From: Meghimatium bilineatum
Lineage: Eukaryota; Mollusca; Gastropoda; Stylommatophora; Philomycidae
DNA length: 64,000 nt
Assembly: GCA_034231615.1 (NCBI GenBank)
Contig: CM067299.1
Span: forward strand, 17,252,555-17,316,554
Direction of reading: 5' to 3'
The notes beneath the pieces were generated by a model that was not told the origin of the DNA, ran no database searches, and was given only the letters and a program-made list of their open reading frames with translations. Both the position numbers and the translations under genes were made by a program. Within the stretch, counting starts at the first letter, position 1; each line of letters opens with the position of its first letter. Positions 21,090 through 31,504 of this stretch are shown one piece after another.

Positions 21090-23100
21090 ATGCCCAACGT
21101 CAGAGCAACGTACCAGTCATTCTTTGAAGAAACATCTTACTGAAACTGAACAGGTAGTTAATAATATTTCTGATCTCAAAGTATTTTCCTGTACATTTTT
21201 TTCTTCTTTTCGATTTATACCCCTTTATTCCTTGCAGCGTCAAGTGTGGAAGATTCGCTGGAGATGGCTTTTGTGTGTACTTCAAATATGTTTGTTTTCG
21301 TTGATTGTTATTTCTGTAATCTATCGTTTGCATCGTCTGTCCTAGCTTTATATCCATCGTGTCTGCACATTAATGCTTTTTGAGGGACAGTGTATTATGG
21401 TAGTCTGGAAGCATGTGAAAACAACTTAATCCTGTTGTCTTATGATGTAGATCAGGATTGACAATGTATTTGTTAGACTTCTGATGTTTTCGTTTCTTAT
21501 TCTAACTCGTATTGTTACAACGAGTATTTTACGTAGACAAGTCATTTCTGTTGTAACAAGTTTTCATTTGACTTCTGCTGTTAATGCCCACGTTTGACAT
21601 TGGTAGCATAGTAATGGTATAATGACCGTTTCGTATAGTGCAGTTTTCGTGTGCATGTTTACATATTATTTATTTTTTTTAAATAGGAGACATATGCCTT
21701 AATATCTTTTATGTTATATCGCATCTATGTTGGATTTCTTTCATGTTTTATTTTTCCATTTGATGAAAGGATGTTTCCAAGATAAGTTAATTCTTTGACT
21801 TGTTTGTCATCGATGAGAATAGTGGTGTTTCTTTATGTTTTTGCCATTGACATTACCTCAGTTTTTTCTATGTTTATAGTCATGATAAAGACCATATATG
21901 TTGTGTGCAATCTATTTATATGTTGTTGTAGTTGTTCTTCTGATGTTGACATTATTGCTTGATCGTCTGCATAAAGGATGTTTGCTCAGGAGGTTGTTTA
22001 GGTTGTCTCCTTCATTAATGTTGGCAATTTTACATATACAATAGATATATGTGACGAATAACAAGGGAGATAGAACACATTCTTGTCCCACGCTAGAGTG
22101 TATGTGATGAATAACAAGGGAGATAGAACACATTCTTATCCCACGCTAGTGTGGATGTGATGAATAACAAGGGAGATAGAACACATTCTTGCCCCACGCT
22201 AAAGTGTATGTGACGAATAACAAGGGAGATATAACACATTCTTGTCCCACGCTAGAGTGTATGTGATGAATAATAAGGGAGATAGAACACATTCTTGTTC
22301 CACGCTAGAGTGTATGTGACGAATAACAAGGGAAATAGAACACATTCTTGTCCCACGATAGAGTGTATGTGATGAATAACAAGGGAGATAGAACACATTC
22401 TTGCCCCACGCTAGTGTGTATGTGATGAATAACACGGGAGATAGAACACATTCTTGCCCCACGCTAGAGTGTATGTGACGAATAACAAGGGAAATAGAAC
22501 ACATTCTTGTCCCACGCTAGAGTGTATGTGACGAATAACAAGGGAAATAGAACACATTCTTGTCCCACGCTAGTGTGTATGTGATGAATAACAAGGGAAA
22601 TAGAACACATTCTTGCCCCACGCTAGAGTGTATGTGACGAATAACAAGGGAGATAGAACACATTCTTGTCCTACGCTAGAGTGTATGTGACGAATAACAA
22701 GGGAAATAGAACACATTCTTGTCCCACGCTAGAGTGCATGTGAAACTTGTCTGAAAGCCATGCACTAGTTCTAACTGCACATTGACTACCTGTGTAACTA
22801 CTCTTGTACAAGTTCAATAGATGTTGTGAAACCCCACATTGTGATAGTATTTTCCATAGTTGTTCTCTGTCTACTCTATCAAAGACTTTCTCTTGTCAAC
22901 AAACGCCATATACAATTCTTGGCTGTGGTCAGTTGTTTTTCTGCCAGTTGTCTAAGTGTAAAAATGGCATATGTACATATCTTGTTCTTACAGAATCCCA
23001 TCTGAGTGTTGTTAGTGGTTCTATGAATGCTCGTAATCTTCTCTCTAGAATATAATTTTTCTATAATTCCGTAACCCATCAGGATTTTAGGGGTACCATA
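21090..23100 (-). mobile_element. LINE-B with an intact YADD, interrupted by a minisatellite
   Basis: Read down the minus strand from about 23080: FIEPLTTLRWDS region, NKICTYAIFTLRQLAEK, KVFDRVDREQLWKILSQCG (near 22880), SYTGSQCAVRTSAWL, then SVGQECVLFPLLF, whose coding is amplified at 22051-22742. RT motif C is intact: YADD at 21962-21973, in NILYADDQAIMSTSEEQLQQ. Further on come MTINIEKTEVMSM, VKELTYLGNILSS and the tail IRVRIRNENIRS, which matches the other LINE-B copies. Stops and frameshifts elsewhere leave no full ORF and there is no endonuclease. Confidence 0.83.
22051..22742. repeat. 53-bp minisatellite, about 13 copies, grown from RT motif B
   Basis: Units contain GAATAACAAGGGAGATAGAA, CACATTCTTGTCCCACGC and TAGAGTGTATGTGA. 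On the minus strand each unit encodes SVGQECVLSPLLFVTYI, the RT motif B region of the surrounding LINE-B. Since 53 is not a multiple of three the frame rotates each unit. Confidence 0.95.
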
Positions 23101-23186
23101 TTACATGCTTCAGCACACAGTGCTCCAGCGATTTCTGTCTCAATCGATTTCAATGATGCAGATGAGTAAGGAAAATTCTTGTCTTG

Positions 23187-23372
23187 TCCAGTCCTTGATG
23201 TTGTCTGTCCATTCCTTGATGTTGTCTGTCCATTCCTTGATGTTGTCTCTCCAGTCATTGATGTTGTCTGTCCATTCCTTGATGTTGTCTGTCCATTTCT
23301 TGATGTTGTCTGTCCATTCCTTGATGTTGTCTGTCCAGTCCTTGATGTTGTCTGTCCGTACTTTTATTTTCT
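23187..23372. repeat. 21-bp minisatellite, about 9 copies
   Basis: The unit is CCTTGATGTTGTCTGTCCAT plus T. The minus frame 23442-23140 stays open as a heptad TDNIKEW preceded by LSKVEEVEEKIKVR. Isoleucine and tryptophan fall in a/d spacing, so if expressed it would be coiled-coil-like. No start context or partner domain shows that it is a gene. Confidence 0.9.
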
Positions 23373-23574
23373 CCTCTACTTCTTCCACCTTCGACAGTAC
23401 CCTGCAGTATTGTTTGTGATAAGGAATCATGTGTGCATACATAGTGTGATATTTGATTATATTATTATGTCCAGCACCACAGGTAAGAAATTAATATCTG
23501 GACGAATATAGAGTTGACATTGAGCTCATGAAGCAATAAATAATTCTCTATGAAAATGAGTGTATCTCATATAC

Positions 23575-23845
23575 ATTAGAAATGAGGCTGGCAACCTTTC
23601 TGGGTTGGCGAACCAGATTGAGATTTTTTTCCAGAGGAGTACGGTTACAAAGTGTTGTTCGTTTCCTGGAACACACGTATTCTCAGTTTGGGGGAGGGGG
23701 TCAGTGCGTATAGTATGTTTGTATAAGCCTGACATGCCATTTTAATGTCTGGTCTATATTAAGGGACCAGGGTGATCACAGAAGAATAGTTATTCCGAAA
23801 TAGTGGCCTAAAATCAAGAATAGTGCGAACCACTGGGCTAAATTT
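23575..23845. mobile_element. Possible hAT-like non-autonomous element
   Basis: The minus strand near 23842 begins CCCAGTGGTTCGCAC, which resembles the CAGTGGTTC start of hAT termini. The left side has GGCAACCTTTCTGGGTTGGC. I cannot find a matching inverted repeat or an 8-bp duplication, so this is weak. Confidence 0.25.
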
Positions 23846-23892
23846 ACTTAGTATACGTTAGTGAATTTAAACGTATTTCCAGTTACACTGAA

Positions 23893-24058
23893 AATGTCTT
23901 CTTCTTCATCGTTCATTCTCAAACTCCCATTGGATCTATCTTGCAGCAGGACAATGGCCATACTCGATTTCAAGCAGGATGTAGTCCAGAGAATGGAAAT
24001 GCGTCGTGTCGCCGTTTTATTTGGGCCAATGGCCTAACACATTCATCTTCGGCGGAAC
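23893..24058 (-). mobile_element. SINE-3 copy
   Basis: It begins on plus with the TCTTCTTCTTCATCGTTCAT tail complement, then CAGCAGGATGTAGTCCAGAG and GTCGTGTCGCCGTTTTATTT. Copies lie at 50806, 58325 and 63555. SINE-3 shares its last ~60 bp (GGACTACATCCTGC, then GAGTTTGAGAACGAACG) with SINE-2 but has a different body. Confidence 0.75.
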
Positions 24059-24089
24059 TGAATATTTAAAGTCGGAGTACTGTAGTAGG

Positions 24090-24510
24090 ATACCAGTGCG
24101 TTAACGAAATGCCACGGCAAGCAATATGTGTCATTACATTACTACATCTAATATCATGCATTGAAATGGCATGCTTACACAGAATCCTAGGAATATCGCT
24201 AAGAGACAAAGTGAGAAATGAGGACATTCGACAAAAAACAGTCACCACCCCAATCTTGGTATATATTAAGAGACAACAGATCAAATAGTTTGCACACATA
24301 AGCAGACTACCATAAGACAGCATACCACAGAAAGCTATGCTACACAGATACAGTGAAGGCAGAACTAGAGGCCGACCACGAAAACGATGGATCACCGAAA
24401 TAAAAGAGGTAAAAAATTCCACAATATATTCAGCACACAAGTGGGCCGTCCCTGAAAACACTTCTACCCCTGACACTGAAAGGCAACAAAGGGTTAACGA
24501 ATAGAATAGC
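24090..24510 (+). mobile_element. LINE-B C-terminal fragment
   Basis: The plus strand reads MACLHRILGISLRDKVRNED, IRQKTVTTPI, IKRQQIK, AMLHRYSEGRTRGRPRKRW, then STIYSAHKWAVPENTSTPD and RQQRVNE-stop. This is the complete tail of the LINE-B polyprotein with one in-frame stop after IKRQQIK. A near-identical tail is at 48.6-49.0 kb. Confidence 0.82.
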
Positions 24511-24514
24511 ATAC

Positions 24515-24785
24515 ACTATATTTACAACATGTATGATTACATTAGTACATTTCCTATGTTCCACTATATCTACAATATGTGAGATTATTTTAATACGTTT
24601 CATAGAATACTCTATATACACACTCTGTTTCATTGCATTAATGCATTTCATAATATACATTATTACTATATCTTCAATATGTGAGATTACATTCATATAT
24701 TTCATAGGATACATTATTACTATATCTTCAATATGTGAGATTACATTCATATATTTCATAGCATACACTATATCTACAAACGTCT
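24515..24785. repeat. ~54-bp degenerate repeat downstream of LINE-B
   Basis: About four copies of ATCTTCAATATGTGAGATTA with CATTCATATATTTCATAG follow the LINE-B stop directly. The last two are nearly identical with a 54-bp period. Confidence 0.82.
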
Positions 24786-24929
24786 AATTCTTCAAGTTAA
24801 ACTTCATCGACATCAACCAATAGTTGAATTCCTCTAATATATAATATATAAGCTCGGGTGTGACAGGCACCAGACTAATCAGTAATATATATCAATAACA
24901 ATAGTTGTCTATTGTCTATTGTTGGTCCC

Positions 24930-25345
24930 CAGGTGAGTGATGGTTGATCGTATTCACACTTGCAGTTAATGTAGGGGTGGGAGATTAAGATGTCATTCCA
25001 AGGCCAGATGTGTCGCCGATGTTGCATTTAGTCCATGTTTGTTCAAGGCTATCTTGATGTTTTCTATCCACCGTTTGCTTGGTCTACCTTTGGCTTTACG
25101 CCCAGATATTCTTGTATTATATGCTCTTATTGGTATTTGGTTTGGGTTCATTCTCATAAGGTGACAGAACCATTTTACTTGCTGTCTTTCAATATGTTCA
25201 ATACATGATATTATACCAACTCTTTTCTAAATTTCTTAGTTTCTTATTTTATATAGTTTAGTAACCATTGCAGCTTTTCTCAAACACTTCATTTCACATG
25301 TAAACGATTTCCCTCTGTTTCGAGGCTGTTAAAGACCATGTTTGA
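24930..25345 (-). mobile_element. LINE-B-like C-terminal fragment
   Basis: The minus strand reads EHIERQQVKWFCHLMRMNPN, QIPIRAYNTRISGRKAKGRP, SKRWIENIKIALNKHGLNAT. This is a LINE post-RT tail with an intact frame of about 60 residues. A second, poorer copy lies at 63385-63550. The RT core is absent. Confidence 0.75.
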
Positions 25346-25591
25346 CATTGGTAACAGAGTGTTGGTATAACAATTGTAAATATTATATATTTTTTTTAAT
25401 TTTCATCTTGATTTTTAGGTGAAGAAGTAATGATGAAAGATGGCAGGTCACTGTGTTTGCTTCCTGGCACCTTGTTTCTATATGTATGTCTAGTCTTCCT
25501 TCTTTGGAAAAGAGGCTGCCTGGATATTTAAATTATTTACTAACAATAGTTATTATCCAATATTTTGTCACTGTGTCTTCATATAATAAAT

Positions 25592-25690
25592 GATGGATAA
25601 GACTGCGATCCGTTCATTGGTATGATCATCATCACCACGTGCCCTGTCGGCTAGCGTGGGTGATCATGGCTCTCCTTAACACTCTTTAGT
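25592..25690. mobile_element. LINE-C terminal scrap plus one stray repeat unit
   Basis: 25592-25620 is a single copy of the 38-bp unit amplified at 27857-28022. 25628-25690 in reverse resembles the last residues of LINE-C (HD, then ASRQGT-stop). Both are short and uncertain. Confidence 0.35.
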
Positions 25691-25699
25691 ATTATGTGT

Positions 25700-27159
25700 C
25701 AGGGTAAATAGTCGATATGGTGCAGAACATACAACGCTATGATCAACCCTCGAAAGCAAAGGTCGCCTGGTACTCCTTAAATAATAATCTGGTCAATGAC
25801 ACACTTCCAGCTGTTAGTTACATGGGCTCATTCATTGAAAAAGAACAGGACCTTAAATATCTTGGGATAATCTTTGATAGAAGACTCTCATTCAACATAC
25901 ACATCACAAATATGATTCAGAAGGCTAAAGGAGGGATCAGTGTTATCAAGGTTATGAGAACCTTCGACATGCTGCAATGGGTACTTTTTCTGCTTCTGCA
26001 AGTGGTGGTGCTATCTGCAATAGATTATGGCCTCGGCCTACTAACTTTGTTTACAGACATAAGTCGATAGATTGGAAAAAGTTCAAAATGAGGCATTGCG
26101 AGCGGTACTGGGGTGTACTAGAGATACACCCATCTCTGCTATGAGATTTCTGCTTGATCTCCCCAGCATTAGAGTGCGACATCAGGTAGCACAAGTTAAG
26201 TCGTACCTTAAAGTGACAGAATACAACCACCACCCATTACACCATCGTCTAGATGAGTCAAAGGGAAAACGAATCAAGCGTGGCAGATCATGGATGGCAG
26301 AGGCTGAAGACACACTGCGAATAGTATGTGAATTGGAAGAAATAGAAAAGGGCAGTGAATGGGTGGAGGTAGACACTGAGAAGAAATCACTGACGAAAGT
26401 AATAATACAACTAGAAAAAGCGTGTCGAAAATGGAAGGCAGTCAGGGCTCAGGATACAGTGCACGAACTCGCCCAACTACACTCGAAACCACAAGACATA
26501 ATTATATACACAGATGGCTCTGTTAGCAGAAACACAAATAAAAGCGGTTGGGGTTTTGTTTACTACAGAAATGGCGTGAAGTTGGTTGAGAAATCTTCAG
26601 CATATTCTACTGTCACATCGAGCATGAGGATGGAGATAGAGGGAGTTACAGCAGCTTATAATTGGTTGATAACTGATACATCAACATTCGCGGTTATACT
26701 CACAGACTCTCAAAGCATGTTACGCAAGATAGAAAAGTTCATGCTAAGAAAAGAATGGTGGGACTTATTGAACAATTCAGTTGTCCAGACCATTACATGG
26801 ATATACTGCCCTGGTCATGCTGGGGTCAGAGGAAACAGAGAGCCGACTTATTGGCAGGCAATGCGGTGATGGACGGCACATTGCTGAGAAGAGAAAAAGC
26901 AGATTTAATAAAAGCAGTAATAAATGCATTTCAAGATGCAGATGATGTCAATGAGGTTGAGAACGTACACATACAGAGAATGTTAGAAATGGGAGTATCT
27001 AGAGGTGGGGGGAGGAAAAGTAAATTTTTTGGAAAGTCCCGAAGATCACATAATCAACACCTGACAGGAACTATGAGTCTACATACACTGGGATGGCTGC
27101 TGGAGCGGAGGGCGGAGCACTTATGGGAATGTCCCGTGTGCTGTGAAGCCAGTTTTTAA
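25700..27159 (+). mobile_element. LINE-RH: RT C-terminus plus complete RNase H, best copy
   Basis: 25717-26070 encodes the RT palm end and thumb (DLKYLGIIFDRRLSFNIHI, AIDYGLGLLT). After a frameshift near 26070, 26072-26869 gives VQNEALRAVLGCTRDTPISA, then RNase H with all expected landmarks: IIIYTDGS (D), SSMRMEIEG (E), VILTDSQSM (D), YCPGHAGVRGNRE (H). A second frameshift near 26840 moves the frame to ADLLAGNAV and the tail GTMSLHTLGWLLERR, EHLWECPVCCEASF-stop. The 3' sequence AATCAAGAAGAATCAAGAA also ends the 46.9-kb copy. Endonuclease and the RT catalytic core lie outside this truncated copy. RNase H suggests an I/R1-like clade. Confidence 0.9.
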
Positions 27160-27870
27160 TCAAGAAGAATCAAGAATGTGTCAGGGTCGTTGTTGTTTCC
27201 AAGCCGCGCCAGGTTCTTAAACTGTCTAATATAATCTCTCGTTTTCGCCCTGTCTCTGTTGTCTTCAAACGTGCCTGTTGTTATTATGCTCTCCAGCCCT
27301 CCTTGTCTCATAACGTGGTCAAAAAATGAAGATTGTCTTTTTCTTATATTATTTATTAAGCTCCGTCTCGCATTTGACTCTTTCAACACCTCCACATTAG
27401 TTTTCCTGGCATTCTCAGCATTCTTCTGTAGAACCACATCTCTATTGCTTTTAATTTCCCACTTTCCTGTTTGCTTATTGTCCAATACTCGCATCCATAT
27501 GTTTGTAGGCATATAGAATGTTATATATCACCACAGAACTCTCTTCTTCACTTCTAATGACAAAGTCATATTACACAATATATTTTTCATTTTTCTGAAT
27601 TTTGATTTCCCCCGCCCTATTCTGCTTCTTATTTCTGTTGGATTTCTTCCACCTGTTGTAATCGTTGTACCTAAATATTTTAATTGGTGGACCTGTTTTA
27701 ATATTATATCATTCACTTTGATCTTGCATGCTGGTATTTTGTTACTTTGAAATAACCATTACTTCTGTTTTCTTGATATTTAGGAAGAGAAATTTCCCTT
27801 TTCTTTCTGTCACTACTACATTAATTAATTCTTGAAGGTCTTCTTCACTTTTGTATGATGGGCGAGACTA
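27160..27870 (-). mobile_element. LINE-C C-terminal RT fragment
   Basis: Minus-strand frames give EEDLQELINVVVTERKGKF, NIKKTEVMVIS, VHQLKYLGTTITTGGRNPTE, KQTGKWEIKSNRDVV, SNARRSLINNIRKRQSSFF and HVMRQGGLESIITTGTFE. They cover the end of the RT and the post-RT domain. Related copies lie at 43.3, 57.3 and 62.3 kb. The fragment abuts the 3' end of the plus-strand LINE-RH, so the two elements are tail to tail. Confidence 0.83.
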
Positions 27871-28022
27871 TGATGCGTTAGTTGGCATGAAAAGGTGGAT
27901 AAGACTATGATCCGTTAGTTGATATACAAAGATGGATAAGAGTATGATCCGTTAGTTGATATACAAAGAAGGATAAGACTACGATCCGCGCTTTGATATA
28001 GAAAAGTGGATAAAACTATGAC
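27857..28022. repeat. ~38-bp degenerate repeat, about 4 copies
   Basis: Units of GGATAAGACTATGATCCGTT followed by AGTTGATATACAAAG; the fourth is diverged. Confidence 0.82.
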
Positions 28023-28164
28023 ATGTGAATATTTTGTTTCTCAGCACTTACTGAACATCACTCCCTTTCCCCCCTTATCACAACAGTTTTACTAACCCCC
28101 ACCACCCAAGAAGAAAACTTATGCCCCTTCCCCCTTCTATAAGCAGCTTATCTAGAACTTAAAA

Positions 28165-28310
28165 TTAATCTTCGTCTTCTTCTGCGTTCGTTCTCAAACT
28201 CCTGCAGATTAGCAGGATGTAGTCCAGAGAACGGAATTGGTTGTGTCATGGGTTACATCATTGCTGCGATGTCAGCACCTTTCGGCCTGACACACCCGAC
28301 TTCAGCATTA
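28165..28310 (-). mobile_element. SINE-2, 5'-truncated copy
   Basis: It has the tail complement TTCTTCTGCGTTCGTTC, then CAGATTAGCAGGATGTAG and CCTTTCGGCCTGACACACCC. It stops at about 28310, half-way through the family consensus. Confidence 0.8.
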
Positions 28311-28436
28311 GTAAAATTTCAGGGAGTAAAGAGCCATCTTTTGTTTTCATCGAAAGTTAGTGTTTTTTTAGTTTGTTGTTTTTTTTGTGTTATTTTTTTG
28401 TGTGTTTGCGATTCTTCGATTTTCGTCATAAGAGCA

Positions 28437-28700
28437 ATGGCAGGTTGTTGATACGCCGGGGAAGAGGTAGTATGGTTACCAGAGAAGTTGCCAGACGTTT
28501 TAATTGTGACCATTTCAGTAAAGTGAGGCTGAATAAGAGATCTCTCGCTACATGTACAACCAATGACCGTCCAAGATCAGGCAAACCTCGTGTAACATCG
28601 GTAGCCGAAGATCACCGAAATTATTCTCATTGCAGAATGGGATCTCATACACCAAACATTTTTTCAGAGATTGTGCATGACACGTCGATACCAATCTTGT
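28437..28700 (+). mobile_element. Tc1/mariner transposase N-terminal fragment
   Basis: The plus frame reads GSMVTREVARRFNCDHFSKV, RLNKRSLATCTTNDRPRSGK and PRVTSVAEDH. These are the paired-like helix-turn-helix and the GRPR-type linker of Tc1 transposases, which bind the inverted terminal repeats. The rest of the protein, including the DDE domain, is absent, and I see no terminal repeats nearby. SINE-2 copies lie on both sides. Confidence 0.78.
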
Positions 28701-28919
28701 ATTGATGATACTGGGGAGTCATACACGATATTGATGATGACCCTGACTTACTGACAGTGAGTGCGATATTTTTTTGTAAGAACTTTATTGTAAGCAAATA
28801 CTTACTGAATACTTACTGAGGTCCTGAATTTGTTAACTTTTTAGAAAAAGCACATCTGGAACCGTAAATAGTTCACATTTGTAAACTTTTTTGTTTTGTG
28901 TATTTTAATTCAGTATATT

Positions 28920-28944
28920 TACTTATATATATATATATATATAT
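28920..28944. repeat. (TA)n microsatellite
   Basis: A short alternating TA run just before the next SINE-2. Confidence 0.9.
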
Positions 28945-28954
28945 TAGTATCTTA

Positions 28955-29240
28955 TACGCCCGTGTGTTGACGAGGACCGAGAGGGGGCAAAGAATAGCAA
29001 CACTATTTACCTTCCATGCATGTCGTAAGATGTGACTAAGGAGGTTATGGGATGGAGTTGGCTGTCCCATCCCATATAGGGTCAGTGACCCAAAGCCATG
29101 CTGAAGACGGATGTGTCAGACCGAAAGGCGCAGATATCGCAGCAATGCTGTAAACCATGATGCAAAGCACTCCGTTCTCCGGACTACATCCTCCTAATCT
29201 TCCCAAGTTTGAGAACGAACGCAGAAGAAGAAGAAGAAGC
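28955..29240 (+). mobile_element. SINE-2, full-length copy
   Basis: It runs from CGCCCGTGTGTTG through CAAAGAATAGCAACACT, GGGATGGAGTTGGCTGTCCC and GGACTACATCCTCCTAATC to the tail CGCAGAAGAAGAAGAAG. Most of the family consensus is present. Confidence 0.87.
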
Positions 29241-29630
29241 AATATTTTAAAAAATATCATTGATTCCATAATGGTTTGGTGTTGTTTTGATCTCTCTAAG
29301 AAAGAAGCAGTTAGCTCATACTTGGTTAGTGCAACGGGATGGTTTCTCCAAAGCTTTATCTTATACACATATCATGACATATCTTAGGAGTGTGCAATGA
29401 TTTTTAGAAAGATAGTTTTATTCTCAATGTTCTGTGGCTTACTACCATATACGGTAAACAGTTTTTCCCCATAACACTGACATCCTAAAACGCTTCGGGA
29501 TAGTTCTAAGCGTTCTCTTGAGTAGCAGCGCCATCATTGAGAAACAATGGTAACACTGGTTGAAATGTAAACTGAGTCATGTAACTCTAGAACTACAAGT
29601 AAATGGAACAATAATACAAGTCACTACTCG

Positions 29631-29797
29631 CAGGGCCGCCCTAATAATTGAGGGGCCCTATGCGAAACGGATTGCGCGGGGCCCAATCTGGGTAGGGAAG
29701 ACGATAATAAAATAAATTCTAATATGAATATATGGGCCTATGAAAGTGAGGGGTCCACTGCGGCCGCATAGGTTGCAATGGCCTAAGAGCGGTCCTG
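29631..29797. mobile_element. 167-bp hAT-like MITE with 8-bp target duplication
   Basis: It starts CAGGGCCGCCCTA and ends TAAGAGCGGTCCTG, an imperfect inverted repeat starting CAGG. Both sides are flanked by the identical octamer ACTACTCG (29623-29630 and 29798-29805). TIRs of this kind with an 8-bp duplication are hallmarks of the hAT superfamily. The element is non-coding and would need transposase in trans. Confidence 0.9.
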
Positions 29798-29937
29798 ACT
29801 ACTCGTGGAGACTACAAGCAGATGGATCAATAATACAAATCACTACTCGTGAAGACTACAAGTAAAGGGAACATTAATTCAAATCACTACTGGTTAAGAC
29901 TACAAGCAAATGGAACAATAATACAAATCAATACTCG

Positions 29938-30218
29938 TGACGTCCGTGTGTTGTCGGGCCCGTAAGGGGAGAAAGGAATAGCCACACTATTTACCTTCCA
30001 TGCATGTCGTATGAGGCGACTAAGGAGGTTATGGAATGGAGTTGGCTGCCCCATCCCATATAGGGTCAGTGACCCAAAGCCTTGCTGAAGTCCGTTGTGT
30101 CAGCCGAAAGGCGCATATATCGCAGCAATAATGTAAACCATGACACAATGCATTCCGTTCTCCGGACTACATCCTGCTGATCAGGAGTTTGAGAATGAAC
30201 GCAGAAGAAGAAGAAGAA
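29938..30218 (+). mobile_element. SINE-2 copy inside the 44-bp array
   Basis: The order is CCGTGTGTTGTCGGGCCCG, GGAATGGAGTTGGCTGCCCC, GGACTACATCCTGCTGATC, tail CGCAGAAGAAGAAGAA. Array sequence continues on both sides (ATACTCGTGAC and ACTACTCGTAA). Confidence 0.87.
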
Positions 30219-30389
30219 CTACTCGTAAAGCAAATGTAACAATAATACCAATCACTACTCGTGAAGACTACAGAGAATTATTATTGATTATAAGAATTGA
30301 TGCATCATGATAATAAGAATAATCGTCTCGAATATGGATTACATATAATCTTGTCAATGACAGTTATGATGAATGGAAAAATTTTGTAT

Positions 30390-30417
30390 AATCATATTTA
30401 TATATATATATATATAC
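30390..30417. repeat. (TA)n microsatellite
   Basis: Alternating TA run. Confidence 0.9.
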
Positions 30418-30424
30418 CTCAAAC

Positions 30425-30950
30425 TGATGTAAGTTATTTCAAATATCAGTCGCATAGACCTGTAATAGACAAACATCCAACACAGAGACCTTTACTTGGC
30501 CTACGGTAAGTTATGCGAAACATCAGTCACAGAGCATCTACTTGAGCTAAGTAAGTTCCAAAATCAATCATAGAGATCTCTACTTGACCTAAGTTATTCT
30601 AAATATCAGTCACATAGACCTGCACTTGACCTAAGTCATTCTAAATATCAGTCACATAGACCTGCACTTGACATAAGTTATTCCAAATATCAGTCACATA
30701 GACCTGCACTTGACCTAAGTTATTCTAAATATCAGTCACATAGACCTGCACTTGACCTAAGTTATTCTAAATATCAGTCACATAGACCTGCACTTGACCT
30801 AAGTTATTCTAAATATCAGTCACATAGACCTGCACTTGACGTAAGTTATTCCAAATATCAGTCACATAGACCTGAACTTGACCTAAGTTATTCCAAATAT
30901 CAGTCACATAGACCTGCACTTGACCTAAGTTATTCCAAATATCAGTGAAA
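30425..30950. repeat. 42-bp minisatellite, about 12 copies
   Basis: Units of CAGTCACATAGACCTGCACT, then TGACCTAAGTTATTCTAAAT. Units to the left are more degenerate. Confidence 0.94.
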
Positions 30951-31009
30951 ATATGACGACTATATATATAAACATTGAGAAAAAATATATAATACGATAT
31001 GATTGAAGG

Positions 31010-31503
31010 CGACCAATGAGAAAGAAACATTGATGAAGAAAATAAAATTAAAGAAGATTGAAGGCAAACATTGAGGAAGACAATACAATAAGAGAGAAGG
31101 TTAACATTGAGGAAGACAATACAATAAGAGAGAAGGTTAACATTGAGGAAGACAATACAATAAGAGAGAAGGTTAACATTGAGGAAGACAATACAATAAG
31201 AGAGAAGGTTAACATTGAGGAAGACAATACAATAAGAGAGAAGGTTAACATTGAGGAAGACAATACAATAAGAGAGAAGGTTAACATTGAGGAAGACAAT
31301 ACAATAAGACAAGATTGAAGGCTAACATTGATGCAGAGAATACAATGAAATTAGATTCAAGGCGACCATTGATGAAGACAATACAGTGAAATAAGATTGA
31401 AGGCGAACAATGAGGAAAACAATGCAACACGATTGAAGGTTAACATTGAGGAAGACAATACAATAAGACACGATTGAAGACGAACATTGAGAAACAATTG
31501 ACA
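31010..31503. repeat. 36-bp minisatellite, 7 clean plus degenerate copies
   Basis: Units of AACATTGAGGAAGACAATAC plus AATAAGAGAGAAGGTT are near-perfect at 31064-31315 and degrade to 31503. In-frame peptides (VNIEEDNTIREK) are artefacts of the 36-bp length. The array abuts the transposase fragment. Confidence 0.94.
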
Positions 31504-31504
31504 A

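Larger units (their letters stand above)
29560..30280. repeat. ~44-bp minisatellite hosting two insertions
   Basis: Units of ACTACTCGTGAAGACTACAA and GCAAATGGAACAATAATACA are visible at 29580-29630, 29798-29940 and 30215-30270. The gaps are occupied by a hAT-like MITE and a SINE-2. Confidence 0.85.

Noticed and set aside
23575..23845. Confident hAT element
   Set aside because: Only one end resembles a hAT terminus; no inverted partner or 8-bp duplication found, so it is kept only as a low-confidence feature.
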